NCBI RefSeq assembly: GCF_041146395.1
Contig: NC_090984.1
Span: 80,735,114 to 80,799,113 of the forward strand
DNA from: Eulemur rufifrons
Taxonomy: Eukaryota; Chordata; Mammalia; Primates; Lemuridae
Reading direction: 5' to 3'
DNA length: 64,000 nucleotides
The notes under the pieces were generated by a model. The model did no database searches and had not been told where the DNA came from. It was given only the letters and a program-made list of their open reading frames with translations. A program made the position numbers and the translations under genes. Below are positions 1-13,425 of this stretch, piece after piece (positions within the stretch are counted from its first letter, which is position 1; each line of letters starts with the position of its first letter).

Positions 1-184
1 TGTTGCTTTTATAAAAGAGAAGATGATTGTCAGAGGTCTTATTTCACCATTCCCATAGAACTTCTCTCTAATAATCTTTTTAATAAGTGTGTTTGAAAGA
101 ACTTATAACTCAAATACATAAATAACTCTCAAAACTCAGTAATTTTTAAAAATTCAATTTTTAAAAATGGGGGAAAAAATTTGA

Positions 185-990
185 ATAGACACTATCAAGG
201 AAGATATGTAGAGGGCAAAAAAGTACATGAAAAGATGCTCAACCTCTTTAGTTATTAGGGAAGTGCAAATTTAAACCACAATAAAATACCACTATACACC
301 TACTAGAATATCTCAAATGTTTAAAGAAAGGAAAAATAAACTGCTAAGTGCTGGTGAGGATGCAGAGCAACTGGAGTGCTCATACATTGCTGGTGGTTGT
401 ATAAAATGGTACAACCACAAGTCTGGTACAAAACAAAAGTTCAGTAGTTTCTTATAAAATTAAACATACCCTTACCATAGAACCCAGAAATCCTACTCCT
501 AAGTATTTGTCCAAGAGAAATAAGAATATATACCCATCCAATGGCCTGTATATAGTTTTTATAACAGCTTTATTCATAATCATCAAAAACTCAAAACAAC
601 TCAATGTCCATCAACTGGTGAATAAAACAGAAAGAAAAACTACTGATGCCAGCAGTAATATAGATGAACATCAAATGCAGCAGGCTTAGTAAACGAAGCC
701 AGATTCAAAAGGCTTCATACTATATGATTCCATTGAAATGACATTCTGAAAAAGGCACAACTATCTGAACAGAAAATAGGTTAATAGTTGCCAGGGCCTG
801 GGGGATAGGGGAAAGGACTGACCACAAAGAGATATGAGGGAACATTTTGGGGTGAGGGAAATGTTCAAGAAGTAGTTACCTGACAATGTTCATTTATCAA
901 TGTCATAGAACCACACACCATTAAGTTTACTGCATGCGAATTAAGCTTAACAAACTTGACCAAAAGGGGGAAAAAAATCTTCCCTGCTCT
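185..990 (+). mobile_element. Old L1M 3'-end fragment
   Basis: This is a decayed LINE-1 3' region in sense orientation. It has the conserved order of the ORF2 tail and 3' UTR: a stretch resembling the 'aaaagatgctcaac' segment, then the region before the 'tgctggtgaggatg' and 'ctggtggttgtataaaatgg' segments, and then the '...tatgattccattgaaatgacattctg' and 'gttgccagggcctggggg' tail typical of mammalian L1M families. The 60-codon open frame at 507-689 lies inside it and is only a relic of ORF2. The subfamily (L1MC/L1ME type) is a guess. Confidence 0.75.
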
Positions 991-1199
991 AAACATCATT
1001 TTTCTTTGTTAAACTAGTTTAGTCTAAGGCACTTTAGCCAATTTCTAACTATTATTTGTTTATCAGACTATCCAGAGTTAAAATTTATCCTTAATGAAGA
1101 ATCTAAAAATGTCATTACATCATGAATTGTTTTCATGCAAACGTGTAAGAGCATTTAATAGGTAAGAGGAAAAAAATTAACTTGACAATATATCTAACT

Positions 1200-1475
1200 A
1201 AAAGATGTAATTACAAAGATATTCACTGCAGCATGTTTATCATAACAAAAAGATAGAAACAACATAAATGCTGGTCAATAGTTGACCTGCTAAATAAAGA
1301 ATCATAAAACCATATTATAGAATATTATGTAGCCCTTATAGTAATTATACAATTATAGATCAATAGTTACTAATATGAAAAGGTATCTATAGTATTTCCT
1401 TAAGGTAAAAGCAAAACAGTAAATAGTGTCCTAGTACGATTTAGTTTGGGAAATGCCTGGAAAAATATCCTCTAA
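1200..1475 (+). mobile_element. Old L1M ORF2/3' UTR fragment
   Basis: The order 'attcactgcagcatgtttat', a run like 'aaacaacataaatg', and then a region equivalent to 'attatgtagcccttatag' is that of old L1M 3' ends. The copy is strongly diverged. It may be a second piece of the element at 185-990, separated by about 200 bases. Confidence 0.55.
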
Positions 1476-4400
1476 AATATAAATGCTGAATATCTGTTGG
1501 TAAAGTGATTATAAGTAGTTTATATTTTCCTCTTGGCTATTTTTCCTGTATTTTCTGAATTTCTTTTGATGGACATGTGCAGGATAACCCTACTCCTCAT
1601 CTCACGGCCTGTTAGCCTGAGTCCTGGAGTTGTCTGGGTAACTGACCACTGTCTTGTTCTGCAGCTTTCAGTTCAGGAAGGCAGAAGGATCAGAACGTGA
1701 GGGCCTCAGAAGACCAGGGGTAATAAATGAGCACCATGTTCAAGTCTAAGGGTGTTTTACTGAATCACACACAGGAGACCTTTTGTATATTTTTTTTAAC
1801 ACTGAGATGGATGTGATACACCTGGCTCAAATGAGTGTTCTCAGCTCATACTTGCAGAACTGCTCCAGCCTCATTATGTAAGGCAGGGCGTGGAGGGGAG
1901 CACTGAGCTCCCAGAAGCTTTAGATGTAACCAGTAGTCACTCAGACTTCTCATGCACAACAGTGTAACTGTTGGTAACCTTTGGGGGTGACTTGGGAACA
2001 CACCTCCATCTGTCATTGGATAATGTTGCTATGACCTCTTTCTGTAAACTTTAGATAAATACACCTTGTTTGATTTACCCAAATGTGATCTGGGTCTGGT
2101 CATCCTGAATCTACTACCATTGACATTTGTTAAGTCAGTCAATTTTCATTAGTTAAAAAAAAAAAAAATTAAAGCCTATTTAGTGAAACTGTAATGTCAT
2201 TCATAACAAATAAAAGAAAAGGGAAAATCTGTTGCTTATAAGATAGAAAGTCCTTATTAAATTAAAATTGGTGCTGCTCTTTGAACTATGGATTCTGAGT
2301 TCTTTCAAAGATATGCCCTGGGCTTATTACCTATCTTGTATAATTCATTGTGTTTTTCTATTGTAGAATGTATTGTTATACAAAATTTGTTTAATGAAAA
2401 TACTTCTGTATCATACAATCTCTGGAGAAAATAATTTTTAAAATAATATTCGTTCTAAGCCACCCTAAAAACAAAGCATGATTTAAAAAATGGATCTGGA
2501 AGGCTGGTTATAAAATAAACAAACAAAAAGCTATCGAAAAATACACAATAAATCAGTTGAGAAACAGGAGAAATCCTAGTTGTAGCAACTACTTAAATCC
2601 ATACACTGAGCCTTCATGGTGGAATGGAAGTTATCTTTTTATAGTGTCTGCTTACACTCTAAGTATTGGGAGAAAAACTGAAAACACACAAACATCCACG
2701 TAAAAACACATGCACCAAAACAAACACAAAGCCAAATTACAGATGCCTACCCAATTACATTTCCTAGTGGGACGCAAAAGTAATCAACTCTAATCAGATA
2801 AATAAGAACATAGGACGTAAAACATGCCAAATTTGTCTTGATCTCAGATCCAGCACCTTTTAAAGTGCAGATATGATTACTACCTCATTTACATATTATG
2901 ACTCATATATGCTGCACACAAGCCCTGAAAAACAGGGTGATTATTCCACTGAAGTTTGAGAACAAACAAAGGCAGCACAGACACCTGATCCTTGCACATA
3001 GACTAAATCTTGAAAAGAGCCTTTGCCTCAAACAATCAAAGATAATCTTGAGCTTTTATTACATTTGCCTGGCATTCATTATACATAACACTTTAGCCAT
3101 GGCAATCCTCCCAGATTTCCAAAACATGTCTGATTTTAAATGTTCCACTGCTACATACCTTGTCTTGCTTTTTAGACTGAAAAATACGATCTTCCTAACA
3201 ATAAGGAACATAAAAAAGAGGCCTGTTGCCATCAAAGAAGCCTCTTGGGAAGACCAGAAACACACAGATAAACAGAATAAACTGGCAGAGAAGTAAAATG
3301 TAGGTGATACAGTACCTCGGGGCTCAGAGGAGTGGTAATCATCCGAGCTCCCTTGTAGTCAAGAATTCATAACACATGAGGAACTTCTTTAACCATACTC
3401 AGAGTTATATACCTAAGTATCTTAATAACCTTAAATAGTTACAAAGATTGACAAACATGCCTGTAGAATTACTGCAACAGAAATAATCCAGAGAAACAGT
3501 CTTCAAACTTTCACATATCCCCTCGATAAAAAATTTTGAGCATTCACCCCCAATATGTGTACATTTATTTGTTTATAACTATTTCTATGTACTACTGTCC
3601 TTAATTATTCTTATTTGGTACAACACAAGATTGATCATTAACAATTGTAGATTAGTAGTTTATTTTTTAAAGTCTTCATGATGGCAATTTTTTTGTGATT
3701 GTTTTGTAATGTGACTGATAAAGAATAAAAAAATTAGGACTAGGAGTATCCACTTTGCAATTTCCTTGTAGTTTTTCTGCATTATTAGTTTCTCTTGAAG
3801 CCAAAACTCTTTGGCTAGAATATTTTTAAACCAGGTGTCAATTTTGTGACAGTTGTTATGTAAATCTAGATTATAATCCATAGATTCACCTAACCAGGTG
3901 CATAAGAACTGTAAAATATTGCAACATGCTGAAAGTGAACACAAAAGTGAGGGCACTGAATTGTTGAGGCCCCAGGTCACTCAGCTCATCCGTTCTGTGA
4001 CATATGACATGTGACATGTATACAAAGGAAAGGCGTCAGTGCCAATCTGCATATTAAGTATGAGTAAAGCTTATTCCTCATATATATAACATAGAAAATG
4101 TGCTAATTAATATTAATTAATATTGAGTTCCATGTAAGGAAAGGGCAGGTCACAAGATTACTTTAGATCAAAACAAAAATGTTTAAGTACATGAAAAACA
4201 ACCTCCATATGAGTTCAGTCCAAAGGGCTAATCTAATCTTTATATTTTCCAGAAACATTCTATTAAAAACATAGTATTATAATAACCCGCGGTATTGCCC
4301 TCGGCTACATCTCAGCATTTCTTGTTTACTTTCATTACTTTCTTTCCTTCCCATTGGTACTATCTTCTTCTCAAACAGTAAATATTTAGAAAATCCATTT

Positions 4401-6231
4401 CTCAGCTAACAGAATCCGAACTTACTACACTTTGGGACACTCTCCAAGATCACTCTAATAGGCTCTTCATCACGCTCTCCATCAGCCTACCCACTAAGTC
4501 CTTGGTCATCTGCTCTAACACAAGGACTCTGTCTAACACAAGGGCCCTGTCCAAAGTAATCACCTAAATTTAGATCCATCAAACTCCTCTGTATTTTCCC
4601 ATTTGCCTCAGTCCCTCATACTCTTCAGTATAAGATATCTCAGACAGGACACTTCAATCGCTTAAACAAATTCAGAAAGACACGCAAAGCCACTCAGCCT
4701 TACCTTCACATCCCTTTCCGGTGCCCTAAGGGCCTCACCACACGCAGCTGTCGTCAGGAGGAATCATTTCTAGCACATCACTGTCTGCACACGTTACGCA
4801 GAGTGACACCTGCAGTCACTAACTTGAAACAGCTGAACCCGCACTGCAGCCACTGCCATTTCTGGTCAGTGCTATGAAGCCTCCTTGACTGTCGCTCCTT
4901 GACTCCTTGACTCCATCGCTGCCACACTTCAGACAAGCCTTCTGGAAACTTCCTGAGGAGCCCCCACCAAAAAAAGAAAAAAAATATATAAATAAATCAA
5001 AACCCCATCAAAAGGAATAATTGGCTCCTAATGAGTAAAAACACAAGGAAAAAAAAGTTTAACTTTATATAGCTGAAAATACCAGCATAAAACAAATGTC
5101 CTCATACACTAAATAGAAAAAAAAAAAATGCTGGTTACGTCTTTTTCCCACAAGAAACAAACCAAAAAAAAATGTTTTTAAAGCCCACCTAATATAGGAT
5201 GTGATATAATTACAATAATTTGGGGGTGTTTCTGTTTGGAGAAGTCTTTCTGGGGATTTATAAAACATCTCAGTGGTATGCAAAGTGGGACAGATCCGTT
5301 TCTGGGAAAGGAAATGACCCTTCTCACCAACGAAGATTTCTAACCATCCCTTTCAGTCCCTCAGCATAGGAAACTTTTATTCTCCACAAAGGGAGCAAAG
5401 ACCCCAGAGAGAATGCAGGCACAACACGAGGAACCTCAGCCATTTTTATTAACAAGTAAAGCAGTTAGTGGGTTCCATGGCCTATTTGTGAGAAGTAAAA
5501 ATCGTATGTAGGAAACAATTAATAAATGATTAATTATCATTTAAAGAAAGTCCAGGACATAAGGAAAGTTCAGGGCCCATAGTGACAAGAGCCCTGAAGC
5601 CAGAAGTGGACAGCAGGGCAGATGGCCCAGGACACAAGCAGTAGAACACAAAGAAAAGAATCTGAGCAACATAATAGTAACTGTCTTTTTAACTATATTA
5701 TTTGGAGTATCATTGCTATTTCATGAAGAAGCTAGAAATGTGTTCCAAAAATACTAACTAACCCTATACTGTCATCTATAAAGATAAGTTATAAAGTGTT
5801 TAGAGATTGCACTCCTTCAGTAAATCCCTACAAATGTTTTATTATCTGATTTAAAGAACCCTTCCAGACATCATGATCCATGGAGTTTTAAAGTAAATAG
5901 GGTCTTCCTAACTATTATCTTTCAAGGCTGGGCAAGCCCAGTTAAGGAGAATCCTTAACGAACACTGTCATAACCAGGCTAAATTTTGTCTGAATGTGCT
6001 ACAGCTTACACTTACAAAAATAATTGTCATCAAATAAACTGTAGGTGTAAATAAAAAACCAGTACAGAAATATTTAACACTAAATATTAACAACTTAATA
6101 ACATTAATTAAGAGCATTTTTAAAAGTCTTTTGACACTAGTTTAATGTGTTGCTAATATATGACAGAACTATTATGTTTATACTCATTTTCTGATAAAGG
6201 TTTAAATACTAATAAAATATGCACTATCTTT
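1476..6231. other. Unassigned unique sequence
   Basis: I recognise no gene or repeat family in this AT-rich 4.8 kb. Two open frames (132 codons at 2898-3296 plus, 106 codons at 3660-3980 minus) show no domain, no splice-flanked exon structure and no family motif. A homopolymer A run lies at 2156-2168. A small imperfect direct repeat of a 'ctccttgact' unit lies near 4880-4915. Confidence 0.4.
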
Positions 6232-6245
6232 AAAGAGGAACTGTC

Positions 6246-6909
6246 AGGTGTGGATCCGGAGAGACAGGAACACTCGTACACTTCTGGTGGGACTGCAAAC
6301 TAGTGCAACCTCTGTGGAATTCAATATGGAGATACCTCAAAGAGATACAAGTAAAACTACTACTTGATCCAGCAATCCCATTACTGAGCATGTACCCAAA
6401 AGAACAAAAGACATTCTATAAAAAAGACATTTGCACCCGAATGTTTATAGCAGCACAATTCACAATTGCAAAGATGTGGAAACCACCCAAGTGCCCATCA
6501 ATACATGAATGGATTAATAAAATGTGGTATATGTATACCATGGAGTCCTACTCAGCTATAAGAAACAATGGTGATCTAGCACCTCTTGTATTATCCTGGA
6601 TAGAGCTGGAGCCCATTCTACTAAGTAAAGTATCCCAAGAATGGAAAAACAAGCACCACACGTACTCATCATCAAATTGGTATTAACTGATCAACACTTA
6701 AGTGCACATATAGTAATAACATTCATCAGGTGTCAGGCAGATAGGAGGGGAGAGGATGGGATGGGTATATATACACCTAATGGATGCGGTGCACACCGTC
6801 TGGGGGATGGACATGCTTGAAGCTCTGACTTGGGTGGAGCAAAGGCAATATATGTAACCTAAACATCTGTACCCCTGTAATATGCTGAAATAAAAAAATA
6901 AAATAAAAT
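6246..6909 (+). mobile_element. Young 5'-truncated L1 with target-site duplication
   Basis: This is a LINE-1 3' end that retains the last part of ORF2, the 3' UTR and an A-rich tail of AAATA units. Flanking direct repeats aaagaggaactgtc (6232-6245) and aaagagtaactgtc (6910-6923) match at 13 of 14 bases, which fixes both ends of the insertion. The 3' UTR, with a polypurine stretch near 6747-6760 and 'tatgtaacctaaac' before the tail, is shared with the copies at 55700-55905 and 28617-28770. This marks a lineage-specific L1 group. Confidence 0.9.
6303..6686 (+). pseudogene. L1 ORF2 C-terminal fragment
   Basis: This open frame of 127 codons encodes the C-terminal end of the LINE-1 ORF2 polyprotein. 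The intact protein carries endonuclease and reverse transcriptase activities; only the region after the reverse transcriptase, leading to the terminal cysteine-rich zone, is left here. Recognisable pieces include 'WNSIWRYLKEIQVKLLLDPAIPLL', quoted here only in part as DPAIPLL, then HEWINKMWYMYTMESYSAI and the SWIELEPILLSKVSQEW tail. The frame is open but has no start context, no endonuclease or polymerase domain and no promoter, so it is not a functional gene. It lies wholly inside the truncated L1 at 6246-6909. Confidence 0.9.
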
Positions 6910-6923
6910 AAAGAGTAACTGTC

Positions 6924-9900
6924 CTCCACCCCAAGGAAGTTGCAGCAGAAAAATTTGCTTCAGATATTATAAATTATATATTGCTCATCTTGGTTTCAGT
7001 CAAACTAATCATGTTTGCTTCACTTGAAATAAAGACTTTTTTTAAATTTGGTACTAGAGCCATTTTCTTTCAGAAGAAATAAAATCAAGAAACAAAGCAA
7101 ATGTGGCTTCTCCATTAGCTACCGCAGGTCCTTAGTCATCTAAACTGACAGACACCCTTCAGAACAGCAGGATTCGTTTTATCTGCTAGGTCACCAAGGT
7201 GATGAGTTCAAGGTTTTTGGATCCAGAAATACAACCTCTTCTGGGATTCTCTTCTTCTCTGAGGCTTTACTTAGACATCATTCTCTACCACTACACTCCG
7301 CTACAGCAATGCTAGAACATTCTTCACCATGCTACCTGCATCAAACTTCAACAGAATGCTTCAGAAAATAAAACTTTCTCATTATAATAAAAAGGATAAA
7401 ACCAATCTGAACCCATCTAAATTATTAAGGCCAGTCATAAAATTGGGCTTTGTATGAAAGATATTTTCCATCTACACTAGTTAGCACTGCATACTAAATG
7501 CCACACCAAAACATATACAAGAGAGTATTTGCCATAACATATTATGTTAAAGTGACACACATGAGTACCAGAAATTGTTCCCAAAGAAAGTTTAATTAGC
7601 AAGTCTTTTATACTAATATATAAGCAGTTTGAAAGATATGTTGTTAAATCCCTACTGTCGTCTGAAAATTACTTTAAAGTCTGTGTATGATTCAGGGCTC
7701 TCTAGCTGCAAGACAAAAAAAAAAAATTCAAACCAGATTAAGTAGAACAGCTCATAAAATCCAAGGAGATCATCCAACCAAACAAGAGGATCAGTGGGGT
7801 AAGGAGGGTGATACCCAACCAGACAGCTTCATCACTCCCTCCAGTCTCTCTCTCCCTCTGTCTCTGTCTCTCTCTTTCTCTCTCTCTTTTTATCTCTCTA
7901 CCTCTCCTTAATTCTCTCTCACTTTACCCAAATGGCAAATTCTGAGCAGCAATCGTGGTTTACATCTTATGACTTCCACTACCAGAGAGAGATCATCTCT
8001 CCAGTTCTGTTTGCAAATTTAAAAATCCCAGGAGGACTAAATGGCCAAACTGAGGTCAGGGGCCAACTCAAGGCAGGGATTTTGAAAGGACATCACAGCA
8101 GCCACATGATTCTGGCCTGAGAAAAGAGGAGTTCCCAGAGGAAGGGAGGGTGACGAGAAGACTGAAAAACACTTCTACCACCTCATTCCATCGTTCAGTG
8201 AAGATCAAAAGAGCTTTTGGGATAAAGTGTAGATTATTTTTCTCAATCTTGTGATATGTTTTAATTGCTTTGTTTAAATTGTCTCAGACTTGATTCCAAA
8301 TCTTTGGCATCTCTTTGTTCTTTGTTTTATGGGTTAAATCCAATTAATGACTGACATTTTTCAAAACAGAATTGATTCTATTTTGACCTAATGGAAATCA
8401 CAATTCCTGCTTTGGGAATATTTTAAAAAGTTGTTTTTTCAAGGTAAAAAGAAGAATAAAGCAAATATACTTCCAGAGACTGACTTGTTTTGTTCTTTTT
8501 AAATAAAGCATCAGAAGAAGAAAAGCACAATTAAAACACATAATAAAAAGTCAGTATCTTTTTTCCATGGAATGTTGTTGTAAGGCAACAGTGGGTGAAC
8601 AGATGCTCTAAAATCCACAGCGAGCTCACAAATCAGTGGGCTCATCTGCTTGCTTGAGTTATTCTCTCTGTCACACTTGCTGTCTCACTCTTTTTTCTGA
8701 AGCAGGATAAATAAATATATATAAAGGAAAATCTCTGCAACTAGAAACCCTTGGTACACTCTCTATTACAATAATAGTAATACTCAGGGAATACATTAGA
8801 ACAGGTAAAATCTCTCCTCATTCACTTGTTAAATATACCTGTATTGATTTCCTATATCTTCACTTTTAATAATTCAATAAGTACATTTCCACATATATTT
8901 TTTATAGAATTGATTCCACATCACTAATGATATCTAGATGATGTTATAGTCATTCTTCCCCAAACTCACTTAACACTACACAGATCTTCAAAGAGGATAT
9001 ATACTTCAAAGCTTTAACATGTATATAAATGTGTGTGTGTGTTTGTGAAAGTGACTTAGAATATGGTGTCTTTGAAGAAGTCATTTTAGAAGTTTGTAGC
9101 AACCCAGAATATTTTACTTTTATTGAAGGAAATTCTTTCCTCTGAGATCACTCTTTTCTCCTCCAGAACTGGGTTCTACTTACCCACCAACACCTGAATC
9201 TACAAAAAGCTGCTATAGGGCTCCCCCTCTACTCAGGCACATGGAGCACAATGGCCTAATGAGTCCTAACAGGTGCCATTGAACCCTGAAGTGTCTAAAT
9301 GCCAAAGTGACATTTATTTTCTTGAATCCCCAATGACAAGTGGGATGTATGGTGAGGGGCTTGCAAGGCCCCTCTTCAGTTGGCTCTTCACACTGTGACA
9401 ACCTAGATGGGTAGTGAGTCTGGGACACAACAAGAAAGACCAATAAATTGAAAGCATTGACCTGTGCCTCACCTGGGCAGCACTCGGGAGACATGGACAG
9501 TAAGATTCCTCAGGGAAACAGCCGACCCAGCTAGAACAACACTTGCAAAGTTAAAAGCCACTCAAACGGATTCTCATGTATGTACTACAAGAGTCAAAGG
9601 GACCTGAAATGAAGTCTCTTTTACAACATTTGGGGCTCAGAAGCCACACTGACTGTGATCTCTTCTGATGGCCTCCTGCTTGCAACAGTCACAGAAGGAG
9701 ACAACTTGATTATCTGTTGGCTTAGATCTCCTGAAGATTGAAAATGCAGGCCTTGTAACAGAGGGCAATTAATAGGGAACAAGGATGACTGTTTTTGAAC
9801 ATAGAGTGAAAATGCCAAAATTATTGATAAGCCTAATCCGAAATTGCTGGACACAAACACAAAGCCAGAAGACAGTAGGATAGTATAGTCTGATTTATTT

Positions 9901-9969
9901 CTCTCGTGTAATGCCTCCCATGCCAGGCAAAGCCAGTCCAGCACTGTATGCAATGTCAAAGACTGATAG
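6924..9969. other. Mostly unique sequence with CT-rich tract
   Basis: No gene is recognised. Positions 7830-7925 form a CT-rich low-complexity tract inside a stretch (about 7690-8170) that has the feel of an old interspersed repeat, but I cannot name its family. The open frames at 7687-7911 and 7932-8120 are products of that stretch. A short GT-rich run lies at 9031-9042. Confidence 0.4.
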
Positions 9970-10060
9970 TGTATTGAATCTGAGCATAAATTCCTTGAAG
10001 ACAGAAGCCAAAGCATTTGTACTTTGTGAATGGTATATAGCATACATAGTGTCAAAATAT
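9970..10060 (+). mobile_element. L2 3'-end scrap
   Basis: The order 'gaatctgagcataaattccttgaagac', followed by 'gtatatagcatacatagtg', resembles the L2 3' end, where the consensus reads roughly 'gtgagctccttgagggcaggga' and then 'gcacatagt'. It is short and diverged. It accounts for part of the opposite-strand open frame at 9621-10124, which I do not regard as a gene. Confidence 0.4.
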
Positions 10061-10828
10061 ATAAAATGCCAACATGGAGGTAACAAATAACTGGGAAACT
10101 ATGGTTTTTCTCTAAAACATTCAAATTAAGTCAAGTCTTTGGACTGTTTTATTAAGAAAAAAATATATGGCAAGTATGTTCAAACTAGACTACTTGCACA
10201 GAAGCAGCAAAGACAAAAACAATAAGATCTGTTGAATAAATTTAAAGTGTTCCAACAGAGATTTCACATTTTTAAGGGAAAGTAGAGAAAATAAAATAGA
10301 TATTATTTGTTCAAATAACTCTTTTTAAAATCTAAGCAGTGAGATGGGTGGGGGAGAGGAGCAGGGTTCATTATCAGATGCCAAAACCATTCCCACGAGG
10401 CTTGTGGGAGAAGAATATAGTCACACTGGGAGGAAGAAATGTTTCAAGGACAAACACCAACTCTTATTTCTCACTCACATACCAATTACATAGTTTTTAG
10501 ACTTGTGAATCCAGAGATCCCTTGACAAGTGGCACTATCACTGCACCAAGGGCAAATTTTCCCCACGGTCAGTGTTAAGGGGACTGCCAATTACAGATCT
10601 TTCTCCAGCACTCTTGTGACCCCAGAGAAATGAGCAGCTGAGCAGGGAGGTAAAAAACAGGGAGATTGATGACCCTATGAGTCTAGTAACTACGCTTCTG
10701 GAAAGGGAAAGGGTGAGGTTGCAGCATGAACAATGCAAAAAGTTTTTAAATGAAGGTTTTTAACATTCTAATACAAGAGAGCTTAAAAGCTTTGACGGTC
10801 ACTTTCAGTTCAAAGCGATACTCTGTAA

Positions 10829-11135
10829 CGGTGCTGCCCAACAGTATAATGCAAGCCACATGTGAAATTTAAATTTTCTAGAAGCCACGTTTAGAAAGGT
10901 AGAAAGAAACAGGTGAAATTAATTTTATTTAACCCAATATATCCAACATATTATCATTTCAACATGTGGTAAATAGAAAAATTTATTAATGAGATATTTT
11001 ACATTTTTTTCATAAGAAGTCTTTGGAAATCTAGCATGTATTTCATACTTAACAGCACATCTCAATTTGGCCTAGTGACATTTCAAGTGCTCAACAGCCA
11101 CACGTGGCTGGCGGCTACTGTATTAGACATTATAT
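10829..11135. mobile_element. hAT-type miniature inverted-repeat element
   Basis: This non-autonomous DNA transposon of about 305 bp starts with 'ggtgctgcccaacag' and ends with 'gctactgtattagaca'. These are approximately inverted repeats of a 'CTGTCCAATAG' type end. The interior, including 'gaaacaggtgaaattaatttta' quoted in part and the terminal 'gccacacgtggctggcggctac', matches a common mammalian hAT family. I am confident of the class but not of the exact family name. Confidence 0.7.
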
Positions 11136-11159
11136 ACAGTTCTGTAGGCACCCCAAGAA

Positions 11160-12560
11160 CATTCATTTGTTCATTCAATTAATACATAACAAGCACCTAC
11201 TCTGTGTCAGCCATTGCCTAAGGTACTAAGGATATAGCAGCAAAAAGAATTAATGCATCTCTAATAGAGCTTGGAATTTATCACCTTGGCAGAAACACAG
11301 GTATTAAGCAAATAATTATCCAAATGTTCATGATAAAGTGTGATAAATGAAAGTGCTGCAAGAGTATACAGTAGTGTGAGCCTGACAGTGAGGGAGGGAG
11401 AGATCAAGGGAATAGTCATGAAGGAAGTGACATCTAATGTGAGGTTGGAAGGATGGATTGAAGTTGATCGCTTGGGGGCTGGGAGAGGAGTGGGAACAGG
11501 GAAAAAAGCGGGTGGCCCTGGTAGTCCTTGAGCAGAGAGCAGGCTGATAAGGACAAGAGGCTGAAAGAAAGCTCATGAGCTGCGTGCATAATAGGCATGG
11601 GGGGAGTAGCAAAAGTGAGATCACACAGGTAGGCAGGAATCAGGGCCCATCAAGGATTTGGGATTTTATGCTAAGAGCAAATGGCAGCTTGGGGAAAATG
11701 TTAGGGGGAGGTTTGATGTGATCAGACTGAATATTAAGAGGATAAATCTGGCTGCTGCATGGAAAATATATTTGAAGCTATAGAGTGAATGTTTAGAGAC
11801 CAAATAATAGGCAACCATAGCAGCTCAGGGGAAAGATGGTGGTGGTTCAAAATACGGTGGTGGAGAGAAATGAAAGATGTACCTGGGAGGCAGACTTGAT
11901 AGGACGTAGACACAACCATGACTCAGTTTGATGTGCGTAGTGAAGAGAGGGAGTTGACAATGATGCCAGCTAGGTTTCTGACTTCAGCAACCCAGTAAGT
12001 GGTGGCGGCATTTGATGAACTGCAGATATAGTGGAGAAGCAAGAAGAACATGAGCTCCTCTTTGAACACGTTCATTCTGAGATGCCACAATCTATGCAAG
12101 AAGGAATATTACTTAGACAGAGATGTGGCCCTGGAACTGAGAAGACAGGGTGGGGCTAAAATTTTAACTTTAGGGGTCATTGGCAGAAAGAAGTTATCTT
12201 AAGCCACAGGAACGGATGACATCACCTAGGGTGCAAATGTCAAGTGAAAAGAATAGAGGACACAGGGCTGAGTCCTGACCCTCCTCATCATGTAAAGACC
12301 TAGCAGTGGAGAAGGACCCCAAGATGGCTGAGAAGGGGCAAGGGATTTCAGAGGACAAAAATATAGACGAATGATGGGACAAGGAAGCCAAGAAAAGAGT
12401 TTTTTCTAGTAAGAGGGAGTGAGTGGTGAAAGTGTGGAAAGCTCATAAAAAGTAAAGTAAGATAAGAAGTGAGGATAGTCCACTGGATGCATAAACAAGA
12501 CAGCTTTGTAAGAGCAGTTTCAAGGGAGCGAATCAGGAAGTGGAGGCAGCACATATGGAC
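11160..12560 (-). mobile_element. Long L2 LINE copy including reverse transcriptase tail
   Basis: On the minus strand this reads as an L2 element. The 3' terminus lies near 11160-11290 ('attcattcaattaatacataac' is the reverse of the L2 end with its AATAAATG and GAATGAAT motifs). The 3' UTR follows, and then the C-terminal reverse transcriptase region between about 11700 and 12560. The phrases 'gactcagtttgatg' and 'ctaggtttctgacttcagcaac' are reverse complements of the L2 coding stretch around 'NLGVI'. At about 1.4 kb it is long for an L2 fragment. Several frames are broken, so no protein is predicted. Confidence 0.75.
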
Positions 12561-12619
12561 AATTCTGGAAATCTGGTTATGACTCGAAGGTAAGAGTCAG
12601 GGAGGGTAACCTCACCTCC

Positions 12620-12654
12620 ATTCTCCATTCTCCATTCTCCATTCTCCATTCTCC
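12620..12654. repeat. Heptamer tandem repeat (ATTCTCC)5
   Basis: Five perfect head-to-tail copies of ATTCTCC occupy 35 bases just past the L2 fragment. Perfect identity of all units suggests recent slippage, so the locus is probably length-polymorphic. Confidence 0.97.
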
Positions 12655-13177
12655 TGCTTCTATCTGTCAATGTGTGACTCGCCACAAAATCAGCCCTGAC
12701 ACACGCAGAGTTACAGCCACACATAAAGGGTCTGTTTGTAGCTAAAGCCAAGCAAACATAATACCCACAGCAGGGATGCAGACTAAACATCACAAGGTGA
12801 TTGTTTGTCATCCAATGAAGCTTCCTTTTTGAGGAACTCCCAAGTGAAAACAGAATTGGCAGTGGGGTTAGGAGATTTTCCTGAGACATCCTTCTGTTGC
12901 TGAGGAACTTGCAGTCTACACAATTGCACACACACAAGTCTATTCCTGGCCTGTGGTGATCTTCATTATTTCCCTATTTTCCTACATTCAGAATCACTGA
13001 GGAGAAAAATATCCATGGGCAGGCCAGTGAGTTGCAGATAATAGAAAAATAGAGATGGAATAAAACTGAATCATCAGGTTTGTGAACCAAAGGCCAAGCT
13101 GTCAACTCATTTCTAAGGTTCTTAGCAGATTGTCTGTGGTCAGAAAATATATAGTTTTCATGGATTTCAAAACCTCG

Positions 13178-13425
13178 AAAGGTTTTGGCATGGTGGAAAA
13201 AAGAAGCTGGACCTCAGACCCGCCTGGATTTAAATCCTGATGTCCTTACCTACTGCTGTTGTCCTTGGTCAAGTCACTTCCACAGACTGAGCCTCAGCGT
13301 CTACATCCAAAAAATAAAAATGATCTAATGATATCTCCCTTATAGTTTGTGGTGGAAATTAAAAGAGATAATGCATAGAGTGTTTGTTGGGCTGTCTGGC
13401 ATTTAATAAATGTTCATTTCTTTCC
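13178..13425 (+). mobile_element. MIR SINE
   Basis: The central MIR core is seen in order: 'cctggatttaaatcctg', then 'gtcaagtcacttc', then 'gagcctcagcgtctac', then 'ttaaaagagataatgcatag', ending with 'atttaataaatgttca'. This is a nearly full-length sense copy of the ancient tRNA-derived SINE. Confidence 0.85.

Noticed and set aside
2898..3296. 132-codon open frame on the plus strand
   Set aside because: No recognisable domain, AT-rich context, and an overlapping open frame on the other strand. It is likely chance.
9621..10124. 167-codon open frame on the minus strand
   Set aside because: It overlaps an L2 scrap, contains no domain or family motif, and its hydrophobic runs reflect T-rich antisense composition. 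Nothing supports an exon.
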